Assembly: GCA_963748205.1 (NCBI GenBank)
Contig: CAVVIB010000021.1
Coordinates: 62,001 to 126,000 of the forward strand
Source: JAIBJN01 sp963748205
Lineage (GTDB): Bacteria > Actinomycetota > Thermoleophilia > Gaiellales > Gaiellaceae
Direction of reading: 5' to 3'
DNA: 64,000 nt
Shown: one piece after another, positions 1 to 8,898 of the stretch
Layout of the letters: each line of letters starts with the position of its first letter
How positions within the stretch are numbered: position 1 is the stretch's first letter
The notes under the pieces: generated by a model
The model's input: only the letters and a program-made list of their open reading frames with translations
Database searches by the model: none
Told to the model about the DNA's origin: nothing
Position numbers and translations under genes: made by a program

Positions 1-64
1 TCACGTACTCGTACTCGTGACGCTGGAGCTTCTCGCGCTTCCGGCGCTGCTTGCGGCTCGGCAC
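1..64 (-). CDS. small basic hypothetical protein (partial)
   Basis: A GTG codon at 64-62 opens a frame that stays open to the left edge and begins MPSRKQRRKREKLQRHEYEY, a very basic, Arg/Lys-rich N-terminus. Only 21 codons are visible. It starts 2 nt after the stop of the upstream small membrane gene, so it is probably the last visible gene of the same transcript. Function is not recognisable; a small nucleic-acid- or ribosome-binding protein would fit the composition but is a guess. Confidence 0.45.
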   Translation of the reverse strand, partial: MPSRKQRRKREKLQRHEYEYV

Positions 65-66
65 GG

Positions 67-313
67 CTAGGCGACCTCGATCAGCACCGCGATGACGACG
101 AGCACACCGATCAGCAGCGAAGGCCGTGACGAAGGCGCTCGGGTTCCAGACCAGGTCGTTGTCCTGGCGGTAGCGAGACTTCTGCGGCGCGCCGTGGCCG
201 GGCACCGGCTCCGCGGCCGTGTCCGAGCGCGGACGGCCTGCCGTCAGGCTCCACGCGATCAGGAGGCCGGCCAGCGCCGCGCCCGCGAACGCGAACGGGA
301 CCCACCAGCTCAT
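67..313 (-). CDS. small two-TM membrane protein, frameshifted
   Basis: ATG at 313-311. The N-terminus (MSWWVPFAFAGAALAGLLIA) is a membrane segment, followed by a polar linker rich in Arg and Pro, then the frame breaks near 120. One base less there (the AA at 120-121) continues into a second hydrophobic segment, LLIGVLVVIAVLIEVA, and a TAG at 67-69. The repaired protein is about 81 aa with two membrane helices. The gene starts 4 nt after the hutI stop, so it is probably co-transcribed with the hut operon. No function recognised. Confidence 0.5.
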
Positions 314-317
314 TCCC

Positions 318-1542
318 TCACCGCTCCCATGCGACCTCTCCCTGCTCGACCACGACCACCACGTGCTCTCCACCGAGATGGTAGGCCAGGTAGCGCCAGT
401 CCGGGGCGTCCAGCAGGACGAGGTCCGCCGCATACCCGGGCTCGAGGCGCCCGATGCGGTCCGCACGGCCGAGCACGTGCGCGGCGTTCACGGTGCAGGC
501 CGCCAGCGCCTCGGCAGGCGAGAGGCCAAGCTGCGTGCATGCGAGGCTCATCACCACGGGCAGGCTCTCGCAGAACGCGCTGCCGGGATTGAAGTCGGTC
601 GCCAGCGCGACGATCGCCCCCGCATCCACGAGCGCACGCCCGGGCGGCATCGGCCGGCCGAGGAAGAGCGCCGCGACGGGCAGCAGCACCGCGGCGACGT
701 CGCTCCCCGCGAGGGCGCGGACGCCCTCGTCGCCCGTCGCCTCCAGGTGGTCGACACTGCGCGCGCCCAGCTCGACGGCGAGCGGGATCCCTCCCAGCTC
801 CGTGAACTGGTCGGCGTGCAGCCGCAGGGCGAGCCCGGCGTCGCGGCACGCCTCCAGGTAGCGGCGGGCCTGCGGGACGTCGAACGCTCCGCGCTCCACG
901 AACACGTCCGCCGCCTCGGCGAGCGCCGCGGCCTCCGGCAGCACCTCCTCCAGGGCGAAGTCGAGGTACGCGTCGGCGTCGGCGTATTCGGGGGGCACCG
1001 CATGCGCGCCAAGCCACGTGGGAACGCCGCCGGCCTCGCGGACGGCGCGGAGCTGGGCGAGCTCGGTGTCGCGGTCGAGGCCGTAGCCGGACTTGCCCTC
1101 GAACGTCGTGGTGCCTTGCGCCCGCATCCAGGTGCGATGGCGGCGAACGGCGTCGGCCAGAGCGGCCTCGCCCGCGGCACGGGTCGCCGCCACCGTCGAG
1201 AGGATGCCGCCGCCCGACGCGTGGATCTCCTCGTAGGTCGCCCCTCTCGCGCGCAGCTCGAACTCGGCCGCGCGATCGCCCGCGAAGCACGCGTGCGTGT
1301 GACAGTCCACGAGACCGGGGACAGCCACGCGACCGCGATCCGTCGACCTCGACCAGCTCGCCGGGAAGCGTCGACCGGTCGAGCTCCGCCATCGGGCCGA
1401 CCGCGTCGACGAGCCCGTCGACGCACAGGACGTAGGCGTCCTCGAGCACCCGTATCTCGCCGAGCGCGGATCCGCGCAGGGGCGCAGGACCTCCCGCCGG
1501 GGAGACGACCTGTTTCAGGTCATGGACGAGCAGCGCCGGCAT
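318..1542 (-). CDS. hutI: imidazolonepropionase HutI (one frameshift)
   Basis: Hydrolyses 4-imidazolone-5-propanoate to N-formimino-L-glutamate, the third step of histidine degradation; cytoplasmic amidohydrolase-fold metalloenzyme. The frame from ATG 1542 gives the N-terminal beta domain, then breaks near 1331-1341. The next frame gives VPGLVDCHTHACFAGDRAAE (HxH metal site), GKSGYGLD, LRLHADQF and LATDFNPGSAF, all typical of HutI. Removing one base restores about 407 aa, the normal family length. Third gene of hutH-hutU-hutI, 64 nt after hutU, with its own TACCGT hexamer (1552-1557) 9 nt before the ATG. The frameshift is more likely a sequence error than decay, because both halves are fully conserved. 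Confidence 0.93.
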
Positions 1543-1606
1543 CGCCGCGGAACGGTACTCGACGGCTGCGCCCTCGCCGGCGCGCGTGGCGTGCGAGCGC
1601 GCCGCG

Positions 1607-3314
1607 CTACGAGTCGGCGCGTCCGGGCAGCCGGAGGCCGTGCTCGCGCGCAGCGGAGAGCGCCTCCTCGTAGCCCGCGTCCGCGTGGCGCATCACGCCG
1701 GTGCCAGGATCGGTCGTCAGCACGCGCTCGAGGCGCTCGGCAGCGTCCGTCGCTGCCGTCGGCGACCACGACCATCCCCGCATGGATCGAGTTGCCGATG
1801 CCGACGCCGCCGCCATGGTGGACGCTGACCCACGTCGCACCCGCCGCCGTGTTCACGAGCGCGTTGAGGATCGGCCAGTCCGCGATCGCGTCGGAGCCGT
1901 CCTGCATCGCCTCCGTCTCGCGGTACGGCGAGGCGACCGAGCCGGCGTCGAGATGGTCGCGGCCGATGACGACCGGCGCGGTGACCCGCCCGTCGCGTAC
2001 GAGCTCGTTGATCGCGAGACCGGCCTTGGCGCGATCGCCGTAGCCGAGCCAGCAGATGCGCGCGGGAAGGCCCTGGAAGGCGACGCGGTCCTTGGCCAGA
2101 TCGAGCCAGCGCTGCAAGAGGAGGTCGTCCGGGAAGAGCTCGAGCAGCGCCCCGTCGATCGCTGCGATGTCGTCCGGATCCCCCGAGAGCGCGGCCCAGC
2201 GGAACGGGCCGATGCCGCGGCAGAAGAGCGGCCGGATATAGGCCGGGACAAAGCCCGGGTATGTGAACGCGTCCTCGATGCCTGCCTGCTGCGCCTCCCC
2301 TCGTAGGTTGTTGCCGTAATCGAAAACATAGCTCCCGGCCCGGACAAAGCCGAGCATGCCTTCGACGTGGCGCGCAATCGACTCAGAGGCGCGACGAAGG
2401 TACTCGTCGGCGTCCCGTTCGCGCAGCTCGGCCGCCTCCTCGACCGAGAGCCCGGCCGGGACGTAGCCGTTCAGCGGGTCGTGGGCGGCGGTCTGGTCGG
2501 TGACGAGATCGAACGCCTCGCCCCGCGAGACGAGCTCCGGGACGACCTCGGCGGCGTTCCCGAGCAGGCCGACCGAGAGCGCGCGTCCCTCGGCGGCGGC
2601 ACGCCGCACACGGGCGACGGCGTCGTCGAGCGACTCGGCGGCCTCGTCCAGGTAGCGCGTGGCCAGGCGCCGCTCGATCCGCGTCGGATCGACTTCGACG
2701 CACAGAATCGCCCCACCGGCCATGGTCGCGGCGAGCGGCTGGGCGCCGCCCATGCCGCCGAGGCCGGCGGTGAGGATCGTCCGGCCTCGGAGGTCGGGCG
2801 AGCCGAAGTGCGCCTCCCCGGCGGCGGCGAAGGTCTGGTACGTCCCCTGGAGGATCCCCTGCGTGCCGATGTAGATCCAGCTGCCGGCCGTCATCTGGCC
2901 GAACATGGTCAGGTCGAGGGCCTCGAGCCGGCGGAACTCGTCCCAGTTCGCCCAGCGCGGCACGAGCAGCGAGTTGGCGATGAGCACGCGCGGCGCGGCC
3001 GGGTGCGTCCGGAAGACGCCGACGGGCTTGCCGCTCTGGACGAGCAAGGTCTCGTCCTCGCCCAGCTCGAGGAGGCTCGCGACGAGGGCCCGCAGCGCGT
3101 CGTGGTTGCGCGCCGCCTTGCCCGAGCCGCCGTAGACGATCAGCTGCTCGGGGTGCTCGGCGACCTCCGGGTCGAGGTTGTTGAGCAGCATCCGGAGCGG
3201 CGCCTCGGTCTGCCACGAGCGCGCGTTCAGCTCGCGACCCCGCGGCGCCCTGATCGCGGTGAGGTCGCCGCAGAGCTCCTCGACGCGGGCGGCGGTGTCG
3301 GCGGTCGTGCTCAT
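1607..3314 (-). CDS. hutU: urocanate hydratase HutU (one frameshift near C-terminus)
   Basis: Converts urocanate to 4-imidazolone-5-propanoate with tightly bound NAD+, the second step of histidine degradation. Family motifs visible: YGGSGKAARN near residue 50, GGMGGAQPLAATMAGG (nucleotide-binding loop), DYGNNLRGEA, YPGFVPAYIRPLFCRG, and VSVHHGGGVGIGNSIHAG near the C-terminus. The frame breaks near 1747 (CC where one C is expected). The following frame, AAERLERVLTTDPGTGVMRH, completes the enzyme to about 568 aa, the usual length. The ATG overlaps the hutH stop in an ATGA (3311-3314), so the two are translationally coupled. Confidence 0.95.
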
Positions 3315-4855
3315 GCCAGCGCCCCCACCTCGTGCTCGACCGCCGCTCCGAGCTCGCCCGTGCGGATCGCGTCCGCGACCATCTCGATGTCGTCGGCGAG
3401 CGGACGGTCCTCGATCACGGTCGACGACAGCGAGCGAAGGAAGCCGTGCGCCGCCCGGACTCCGAGCCCCGGCTCGAGCGGGGCGAGGAACTCGACAGCC
3501 TGCGCGCCGGCAAGGAGCTCGATCGCGAGCGCGCGCTCTGCGTTCTCGAGCACCTGGAGGCACTTGAGCGCGGAGGCGTTCCCCATCGAGACGTGATCCT
3601 CCTGTCCAGCGCTCGTCGGGATGGAGTCGACGCTGGCCGGGTGGCAGAGCACCTTGTTCTCGCTGACGAGCGCGGCGGCGACGTACTGCGGGATCATGAA
3701 GCCCGAGTTCAGCCCGCCGTCGTGGGTCAGGAAGGCAGGCAGGCCGTCCGAGAGCGACGGGTTCGTGAGTCGCTCGACGCGGCGCTCGGAGATGGACGCG
3801 AACTCCGCGAGCGCCATCGCCGCTGCGTCGAGCGCGAACGCGAGCGGCTGCCCGTGGAAGTTCCCGTTCGACACGAGCTCGCCCTGCTCCACGAAGACGA
3901 GCGGATTGTCGGTAGCCGCGTTGAGCTCGACGCCGACGGTCGTCTCGGCGTACGCGAGCAGATCCCGGCTGGCGCCGTGCACCTGCGGCGCGCAGCGAAG
4001 CGAATAGGCGTCCTGCACCTTGTCGCACCAGCGGTGCGCCTCGAGGATCGCGGAGCCTTCGAGGAGCCGGAGGACGTTCGCGGCGGAAGCCTGCTGCCCA
4101 GCGAGCGGGCGCAGCTCGTGGATCTCCGGCAGGAAGCTCGCGCGCGACCCCTGCAGCGCCTCGAGCGAGAGCGCGCACGCCACGTCGGCGGCGCGGGCGA
4201 GACGGCGCGCCCTGACGAGGGCAAGGGCGCCGATTCCAGCCATGAACTGCGTGCCGTTGATGAGCGAGAGGCCTTCCTTCGCGCGCAGCTGAACGGGCTC
4301 GAGGCCGGCGCGCTCGAGGGCCTGCGCGCCAGGGAGCGTCTCCCCGTCGAAGACGGCCTTTCCCTCGCCGACCAGCGGAAGCGCGAGGTGCGCGAGCGGG
4401 GCGAGATCGCCCGACGCCCCGACCGACCCACGGCTGGGGACGACCGGCGTGACGCCGCGGTTGAGGCATTCGAGCAGGAGCTCGACGGTCTCCGGGCGGG
4501 CACCGGAGTAGCCCTTGGCGAGGGTGTTCGCGCGCAGGAGCATGGCGGCGCGGACGACCTCCGGCGGATACGGGCTTCCCACGCCGCAGGCATGGCTCCG
4601 GAGGAGGCGCAGCTGAAGCTCCTCCGCGAGCTCCGGCGGGATCGTCTTCGAGACGAAGCGGCCGAACCCCGTGTTGATCCCGTAGGTGTGCTCCCCCGAT
4701 TCGGCAGCCGCGCGGGCGACGAGCTCGCGCGCCGCCTGCAACCGCTCCTTCCCGCGCTCGGCGAGCTCCGCCCGTCCGCCCTCGACCGCGACTGCCCAGA
4801 CGTCCTGTAGCGTCAGGTCGTCTCCGGTCAGCGACACGACGGTCGTGAGCGCCAT
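3311..4855 (-). CDS. hutH: histidine ammonia-lyase HutH
   Basis: Deaminates L-histidine to urocanate, the entry step of histidine catabolism. Full length at 514 aa. The electrophilic MIO cofactor forms from Ala147-Ser148-Gly149 within GSVGASGDLAPLAH; YGINTGFG lies near residue 58 and FHGQPLAFALD further on, all family hallmarks. First gene of the hut operon. A TACACT hexamer (4863-4868) ends 7 nt before the ATG with no Shine-Dalgarno, so the mRNA is probably leaderless. The divergent gene upstream begins only about 13-37 nt away, so regulation must act in a very small region. Confidence 0.97.
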   Translation of the reverse strand: MALTTVVSLTGDDLTLQDVWAVAVEGGRAELAERGKERLQAARELVARAAAESGEHTYGINTGFGRFVSKTIPPELAEELQLRLLRSHACGVGSPYPPEVVRAAMLLRANTLAKGYSGARPETVELLLECLNRGVTPVVPSRGSVGASGDLAPLAHLALPLVGEGKAVFDGETLPGAQALERAGLEPVQLRAKEGLSLINGTQFMAGIGALALVRARRLARAADVACALSLEALQGSRASFLPEIHELRPLAGQQASAANVLRLLEGSAILEAHRWCDKVQDAYSLRCAPQVHGASRDLLAYAETTVGVELNAATDNPLVFVEQGELVSNGNFHGQPLAFALDAAAMALAEFASISERRVERLTNPSLSDGLPAFLTHDGGLNSGFMIPQYVAAALVSENKVLCHPASVDSIPTSAGQEDHVSMGNASALKCLQVLENAERALAIELLAGAQAVEFLAPLEPGLGVRAAHGFLRSLSSTVIEDRPLADDIEMVADAIRTGELGAAVEHEVGALA

Positions 4856-4892
4856 CGAGCCAAGTGTATTGAGCGTCCGGCCGCATCAGGCG

Positions 4893-5553
4893 GTGCCCGT
4901 GGGCCTGGCCTGGAGCGGCGGGAAGGACTCCGCCCTCGCCCTCCAGGCCCTTCGCCGCGACGGCGTCGAGGTGGCCACCCTCCTGACGACGGTCACGGAG
5001 AGCTACGACCGCGTGAGCATGCACGGCGTCCGGCGCGAGCTGATCCGCCGCCAGGCGGCGGCGACCGGCGTCCCTCTCGTCGAGGTGACGATCCCGCCCG
5101 ACTGCGTCAACGCCGTGTACGAAGAGCGGATGGCCGCAGCCTTCGCCAGGCCACCGCTGGACAAGATCGGCGCGATGGCCTCGGGCGATCTCTTCCTCGA
5201 GGACGTCCGCGCCTACCGCGAGCAGCGCCTGGCCGAGGCAGGCAAGGAGGCGCTCTTCCCGCTCTGGGGTCGCGACACGCAGGCCCTCGCGCGCGAGTTC
5301 CTCGACGAAGGGTTCGAGGCCGTCATCTGCTGCCTCGACCCGCGCAAGCTCGACCCGAGCTTCGCGGGCCGTCCTTACGACGCGGACTTCCTCGCCGACC
5401 TACCGGACGACGTCGACCCGTGCGGCGAACGAGGCGAGTTCCACACGTTCGTCCACGCCGGCCCGGTCCTGTCCGAGCCGGTGCGCGTGACGGTCGGCGA
5501 ACGTGGTCGAGCGGGACGGGTACGTCTTCTGCGACCTGGTCGCGCGCGACTAG
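4893..5553 (+). CDS. DUF71/Dph6-like ATP-pyrophosphatase (one frameshift)
   Basis: Starts VPVGLAWSGGKDSALALQAL: SGGKDS is the PP-loop of N-type ATP pyrophosphatases. The rest (TEPYDRVS-like segment, EVTIPP, GAMASGDLFLEDVRAYRE, LWGRD, GERGEFHTFVHAGPV) matches the COG2102 family, which includes diphthine-ammonia ligase. Diphthamide is a eukaryal/archaeal modification, so the bacterial substrate is unknown. The frame breaks at 5500-5501 (AA); removing one base continues to VVERDGYVFCDLVARD and TAG 5551-5553, giving about 219 aa. The start is uncertain: GTG 4893, GTG 4899 and TTG 4869 are all in frame. The stop overlaps the convergent gene's stop. Confidence 0.8.
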
Positions 5554-6197
5554 CACTCGACCTTCACGAACCTGAGCACGGCCGACTCGGGCAGCTCGCT
5601 CACGTTCCCGTACGCCTCGAACGGGAGCCCCTCGCGGCCGGTGACCTCGCCGCCCTCACCGGTCGCGTACGCGCTCTCCCAGAGCGCAGGCCCAACGAAC
5701 CGACCGCTTGCGTTGTAGAACCAGCCCCGGACGACGACCCGGCGAACCTGGCCGCACTCGACCCCGCCGAAGTAGCGCAGCTCGCCCGTCACGTACGCCA
5801 TTGCGAACTCGGGCACGATCGCCGGATCGGCGATCTCGAAGACGCCGTCCCACCGTCCGTAGTCGACCTGAATCGTGCCCGGCGGCGGCGCGGGCGGACG
5901 ATTCCCGGCGCCGTTGCCGTTCCCGTTGCCGCCGCCGTTGGCGTTCGTGGTCGTCGGCGCGGTCGTGGCCGGCGCCGACGTCGTCGTCGGCGTGGAAGTT
6001 GTCGGGACGGACTCGGTCGAGCCGGTCGTCGTGCCGCCGGCTCCTCCGGCCTCGCCGGTGGTCTGCTCCTGAGCCGCCGCGGGCGAAGGGTCGTCCGAGC
6101 CGCCCGCCAAGGCGGCGACGATCCCGAACCCGGCCAGGAAGAAGGCAGGCACAAGCGCGACAACCGTCCACCGCGATCGCAGCCTCCGCACCGCCAT
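5550..6197 (-). CDS. membrane-anchored or secreted hypothetical protein with Thr/Ser-rich linker
   Basis: 215 aa. Residues about 10-31 form one hydrophobic signal-anchor. Residues about 35-105 are a low-complexity Thr/Ser/Pro/Gly/Asn linker with a glycine-asparagine stretch. A compact C-terminal domain of about 110 aa follows, with two Cys residues (in VECGQV and at the very end), which could form a disulfide outside the cell. An exported sensor or binding domain on a stalk is plausible, but no family was recognised. A GAGGGAGG purine tract lies directly against the ATG. Single gene, convergent with the DUF71 gene and overlapping its stop. Confidence 0.7.
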   Translation of the reverse strand: MAVRRLRSRWTVVALVPAFFLAGFGIVAALAGGSDDPSPAAAQEQTTGEAGGAGGTTTGSTESVPTTSTPTTTSAPATTAPTTTNANGGGNGNGNGAGNRPPAPPPGTIQVDYGRWDGVFEIADPAIVPEFAMAYVTGELRYFGGVECGQVRRVVVRGWFYNASGRFVGPALWESAYATGEGGEVTGREGLPFEAYGNVSELPESAVLRFVKVEC

Positions 6198-6246
6198 CCT
6201 CCCTCGTCGTTGTCCCGACCTCCCCCCGAGGAGGGAGCTTCAAAGC

Positions 6247-6672
6247 CTAGCCGCCCTGCGCCCAGGGGCCAATCCCACCGACGCGCTCCACCCTGATGCG
6301 TAGGCGGAAGCCGGGCGGCGGGTCGGGCATGGGCGGGAACGTGACGTCCGGGCCGAGGTAGGTGTGCGCGAGCCGCTGGAGCCACTCCGGCCCGCCGCCC
6401 TCCTCGATGGTCGCGCGGCCGTGCACGACCAGGTACTCGCGAAGGCCCATGGCGTTCGTCACCCCGGTCTCGAGCGAGAGCGCAACGCGCGGGTCGCGCC
6501 TGACGTTGCGGAGCTTCTGCTGCTCGCGAAGGTGCGCGGAGACGACGTCGTCGCCCTCGAGGCCGACCCAGACGATCGAGACCTGCGGGCTCCCGTCCGG
6601 GTTCAGCGTGACGAGATGCGCGAGCGCGTCCGACTCGAGGACCGCTCGTGCGCTCTCCGGGATGACGCTCAT
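6247..6672 (-). CDS. PPOX-class F420/FMN-dependent oxidoreductase family protein
   Basis: 141 aa, the usual size of the split-barrel pyridoxamine-5-phosphate-oxidase-like family common in actinobacteria. It begins MSVIPESARAVLESDALAHL and continues VTLNPDGSPQVSIVWVGLEG, the characteristic first strands that bind the flavin (FMN or F420) phosphate; RRDPRVALSLE is another family element. These proteins reduce varied, mostly unknown substrates. Divergent from the MFS transporter 24 bp away. The cofactor (F420 or FMN) cannot be decided from sequence alone. Confidence 0.85.
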   Translation of the reverse strand: MSVIPESARAVLESDALAHLVTLNPDGSPQVSIVWVGLEGDDVVSAHLREQQKLRNVRRDPRVALSLETGVTNAMGLREYLVVHGRATIEEGGGPEWLQRLAHTYLGPDVTFPPMPDPPPGFRLRIRVERVGGIGPWAQGG

Positions 6673-6696
6673 GCCCGCCGCTTAATCTCAGTCCCC

Positions 6697-7998
6697 ATGG
6701 CCGACCCGCTCTCGGCTGAGCCCGAAGAGGCACGCGTCGACGCGCTTCCGCCCCGGCGCAGCGCGCTCGCGTTGCTGCGCCGACGCGACTTCCGCCGCGT
6801 CTACGTGGCGGTGTCCGCGAGCGAGCTCGGCGACGCGCTGCAGTACATCGCCCTCATGTGGTTCGCCTTCGAGGCCGGCGGGCCGCTCGGAGTCCTCGCG
6901 GTGCGCCTCGCCGACAGCGTGCCGGCGCTCGTCTTCGGCCTCCACGGCGGTCTCGTCGCCGACCGCTGGGACCGCAGGAGGGTGCTGATCGGAGCGGACC
7001 TCCTGCGAGCCGCGGTGCTCATCCCGGTCGCAGTGGCCGGGCTCACGGGCGCGCTGCCGCTGTGGGGCCTCGTCATCGCGGCGTTCATCCTCACGTCGGC
7101 AACGAGCTACTTCGACCCGGCCTACGGCGCGCTCCTGCCGAGCCTCGTCGACCGCCCCAACGTCCAGGCGGCCAACGGGCTCGTCCGGGCAACCGCCGAG
7201 GCGCTCTCGGTGGGAGGCTGGGCGGTCGCGGCGGGGCTGCTCGCCTTCCTGCCGGTCAGCGCCTTCTTCGCGCTGAACGCGGCCACGTTCCTCGTCTCCG
7301 CCGCGATCCTCACAACCGTGCGGTCCGCCGGAGGGAAGCCTGCGGATCCGGACGCCGGGAGGCTCGCGGACATCGCGGCGGGCTTCCAGGCCCTGCGCGC
7401 GCGGCCGTTCCTGGCCGCTGCGGTCGTCGCACTCGGCCTCGCGGTCACGATCGCGGCCGGGACGTGGATCGCCGGAACGCCGTCCCTCGTCAGCGAGAAC
7501 CTCGACCGCGCGGCGGGCGGATTCGCGTTCGTCATGGTGGGCTACGCGATCGGCGCCATCACCGCCGGTGTGTTCCTCGCCAGGCGGCCCGTGCGACGCA
7601 AGGCGCTCACGAGCCTTCTCGCGTGGAGCTTCTACCTGCCCGCGTACCTCGTGCTCGGCTTCGCCGACTCCTTGCTGGTCGCCATGACCGGCGCGTTCAT
7701 CGCTGCGCTAGGTGAGAGCACGGCGGTCGTGCTCCTGAACTCGGCCGCGCAGGAGGAGGTTCCGGACCGGGTGCTCGGACGGGTCATGGGCGTGATCTCC
7801 CTGGTCCATCGCGGCGCGCACGCGACCGGGCTCCTGATCATGGCGCCGCTCTTCGTGGCGGTCGAGCCGACGGCCGTGTTCGCCGCAGCGGCGATCGCGC
7901 TGCCGCTGGTGGGGATGAGCTGCGCCGCCTGGGCGCTGGCTACGACTCGAGGAGCCGCAGCTCCAGCACATGCGACGGGTCGAACCCGTCGATCCTGA
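6697..7998 (+). CDS. MFS transporter, Enterobactin/macrolide-exporter type
   Basis: 433 aa with about 12 hydrophobic segments. GGLVADRWDRRRVLIGADLLRA between helices 2 and 3 is the MFS motif A region; the overall pattern (ELGDALQYIALMWFAFE start, VPDRVLGRVMGV near helix 10) fits the MFS_3/DHA3 drug-efflux group. Substrate unknown. A TAATCT hexamer (6683-6688) ends 8 nt before the ATG, suggesting a leaderless transcript. The last 20 codons overlap the convergent formimidoyltransferase gene by 59 bp, so the true C-terminus may be slightly different. Confidence 0.85.
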   Translation: MADPLSAEPEEARVDALPPRRSALALLRRRDFRRVYVAVSASELGDALQYIALMWFAFEAGGPLGVLAVRLADSVPALVFGLHGGLVADRWDRRRVLIGADLLRAAVLIPVAVAGLTGALPLWGLVIAAFILTSATSYFDPAYGALLPSLVDRPNVQAANGLVRATAEALSVGGWAVAAGLLAFLPVSAFFALNAATFLVSAAILTTVRSAGGKPADPDAGRLADIAAGFQALRARPFLAAAVVALGLAVTIAAGTWIAGTPSLVSENLDRAAGGFAFVMVGYAIGAITAGVFLARRPVRRKALTSLLAWSFYLPAYLVLGFADSLLVAMTGAFIAALGESTAVVLLNSAAQEEVPDRVLGRVMGVISLVHRGAHATGLLIMAPLFVAVEPTAVFAAAAIALPLVGMSCAAWALATTRGAAAPAHATGRTRRS

Positions 7999-8827
7999 GC
8001 ATCTCGCCCGCCGCCGCGACCGCAGGCCCGGCCGGCATGAGGCCGACGAGCTCCGAGCCCGCCACGGCGACGCCGCGCGACTCGGCCTCCGCGCTGATCC
8101 TGGCCACGATCTCGTGGAGCGCGGCCGCCTGCCAGTCGGTCACGTTCATGCTCACCTGCACGAAGCCGGCCCGCGGGAGGTCGAGCCCGAGCGCCCGAAC
8201 ACCTGCGAAGCCGCCGTCACGCTCGCGCACGACGCGCGCGATCTCCCGGGCGACGTCCACGTCGTCCGAGCGGAGGTTGACGTTGAAGGCGACGAGCGGC
8301 CGGCGCACACCGACGAGCACGCCGCCCGCCGTCGGGTGGAGCCGGTCGGGCCCCCGGTCGGGCGCGAGCTCTCCCGCGTCGACGCGCCGCTGGAGCTCCT
8401 CGGGCCCGCCGCGGCGGAAGAACGCGGGCTCGCGGCCGTCCTCCGTCAGGCGGCCGTAGAAGAACACGGGGAGCTCGAGCTCCTCGCCCACGCGGTCGGC
8501 AAGCTCGAGTGCGGCCTCGCGCGCCAGCGGCTCCGACTCGGGCTCGAGCGGGACGAGCGGGACGACGTCGGCCGCGCCGATGCGCGGATGCGCGCCTTCG
8601 TGGCGCGTCAGGTCGATGTGCTCTGCAGCCGCCCGGATGCCGGCGAGGAGCGTCTCGACGAGCTCCTCCCCGCTGCCGACCAGCGTGAAGACCGAACGAT
8701 GGTGATCCCAGTCGCTGTGGACGTCGAGCAGGCGGGCCGGCCGGGAGAACGCCTCCCTCAGCGCCGCGAGCGCGGCGGGATCCCGTCCCTCCGAGACGTT
8801 CGGCACGGATTCGAGCGGGAGCGGCAC
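7940..8827 (-). CDS. glutamate formimidoyltransferase
   Basis: Transfers the formimino group of N-formimino-glutamate to tetrahydrofolate, the step after HutI, feeding one-carbon metabolism. 295 aa, the size of the stand-alone transferase domain (FtcD N-terminal and intermediate subdomains) without the cyclodeaminase domain. Motifs: ESVPNVSEGRD at the N-terminus, HSDWDHHRSVFTL, HEGAHPRIGAADVVPLVP, FNVNLRSDD and QVSMNVTDW. It lies 3 kb from hutHUI, separated by four unrelated genes. GTG start; TAAGCT (8834-8839) ends 6 nt upstream, a leaderless-type promoter. Confidence 0.95.
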   Translation of the reverse strand: MPLPLESVPNVSEGRDPAALAALREAFSRPARLLDVHSDWDHHRSVFTLVGSGEELVETLLAGIRAAAEHIDLTRHEGAHPRIGAADVVPLVPLEPESEPLAREAALELADRVGEELELPVFFYGRLTEDGREPAFFRRGGPEELQRRVDAGELAPDRGPDRLHPTAGGVLVGVRRPLVAFNVNLRSDDVDVAREIARVVRERDGGFAGVRALGLDLPRAGFVQVSMNVTDWQAAALHEIVARISAEAESRGVAVAGSELVGLMPAGPAVAAAGEMLRIDGFDPSHVLELRLLES

Positions 8828-8898
8828 GGGCGGAGCTTACGAGAGCGGCCGCTCGGGAGCCGGGATGCCCGGGACTAGACTCGACGTTAGGTCAACAA

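Noticed and set aside
318..1542. hutI and the other split genes as true pseudogenes or programmed frameshifts
   Set aside because: Both halves keep full conservation, no slippery site or stimulatory structure recurs, and essential murG is affected in the same way; base-duplication errors explain them better.
219..1673. Long open frames on the plus strand opposite hutI and hutU
   Set aside because: They are Arg/Ala/Gly-rich mirror frames of GC-rich codons, with no motifs and full overlap of well-supported enzymes.
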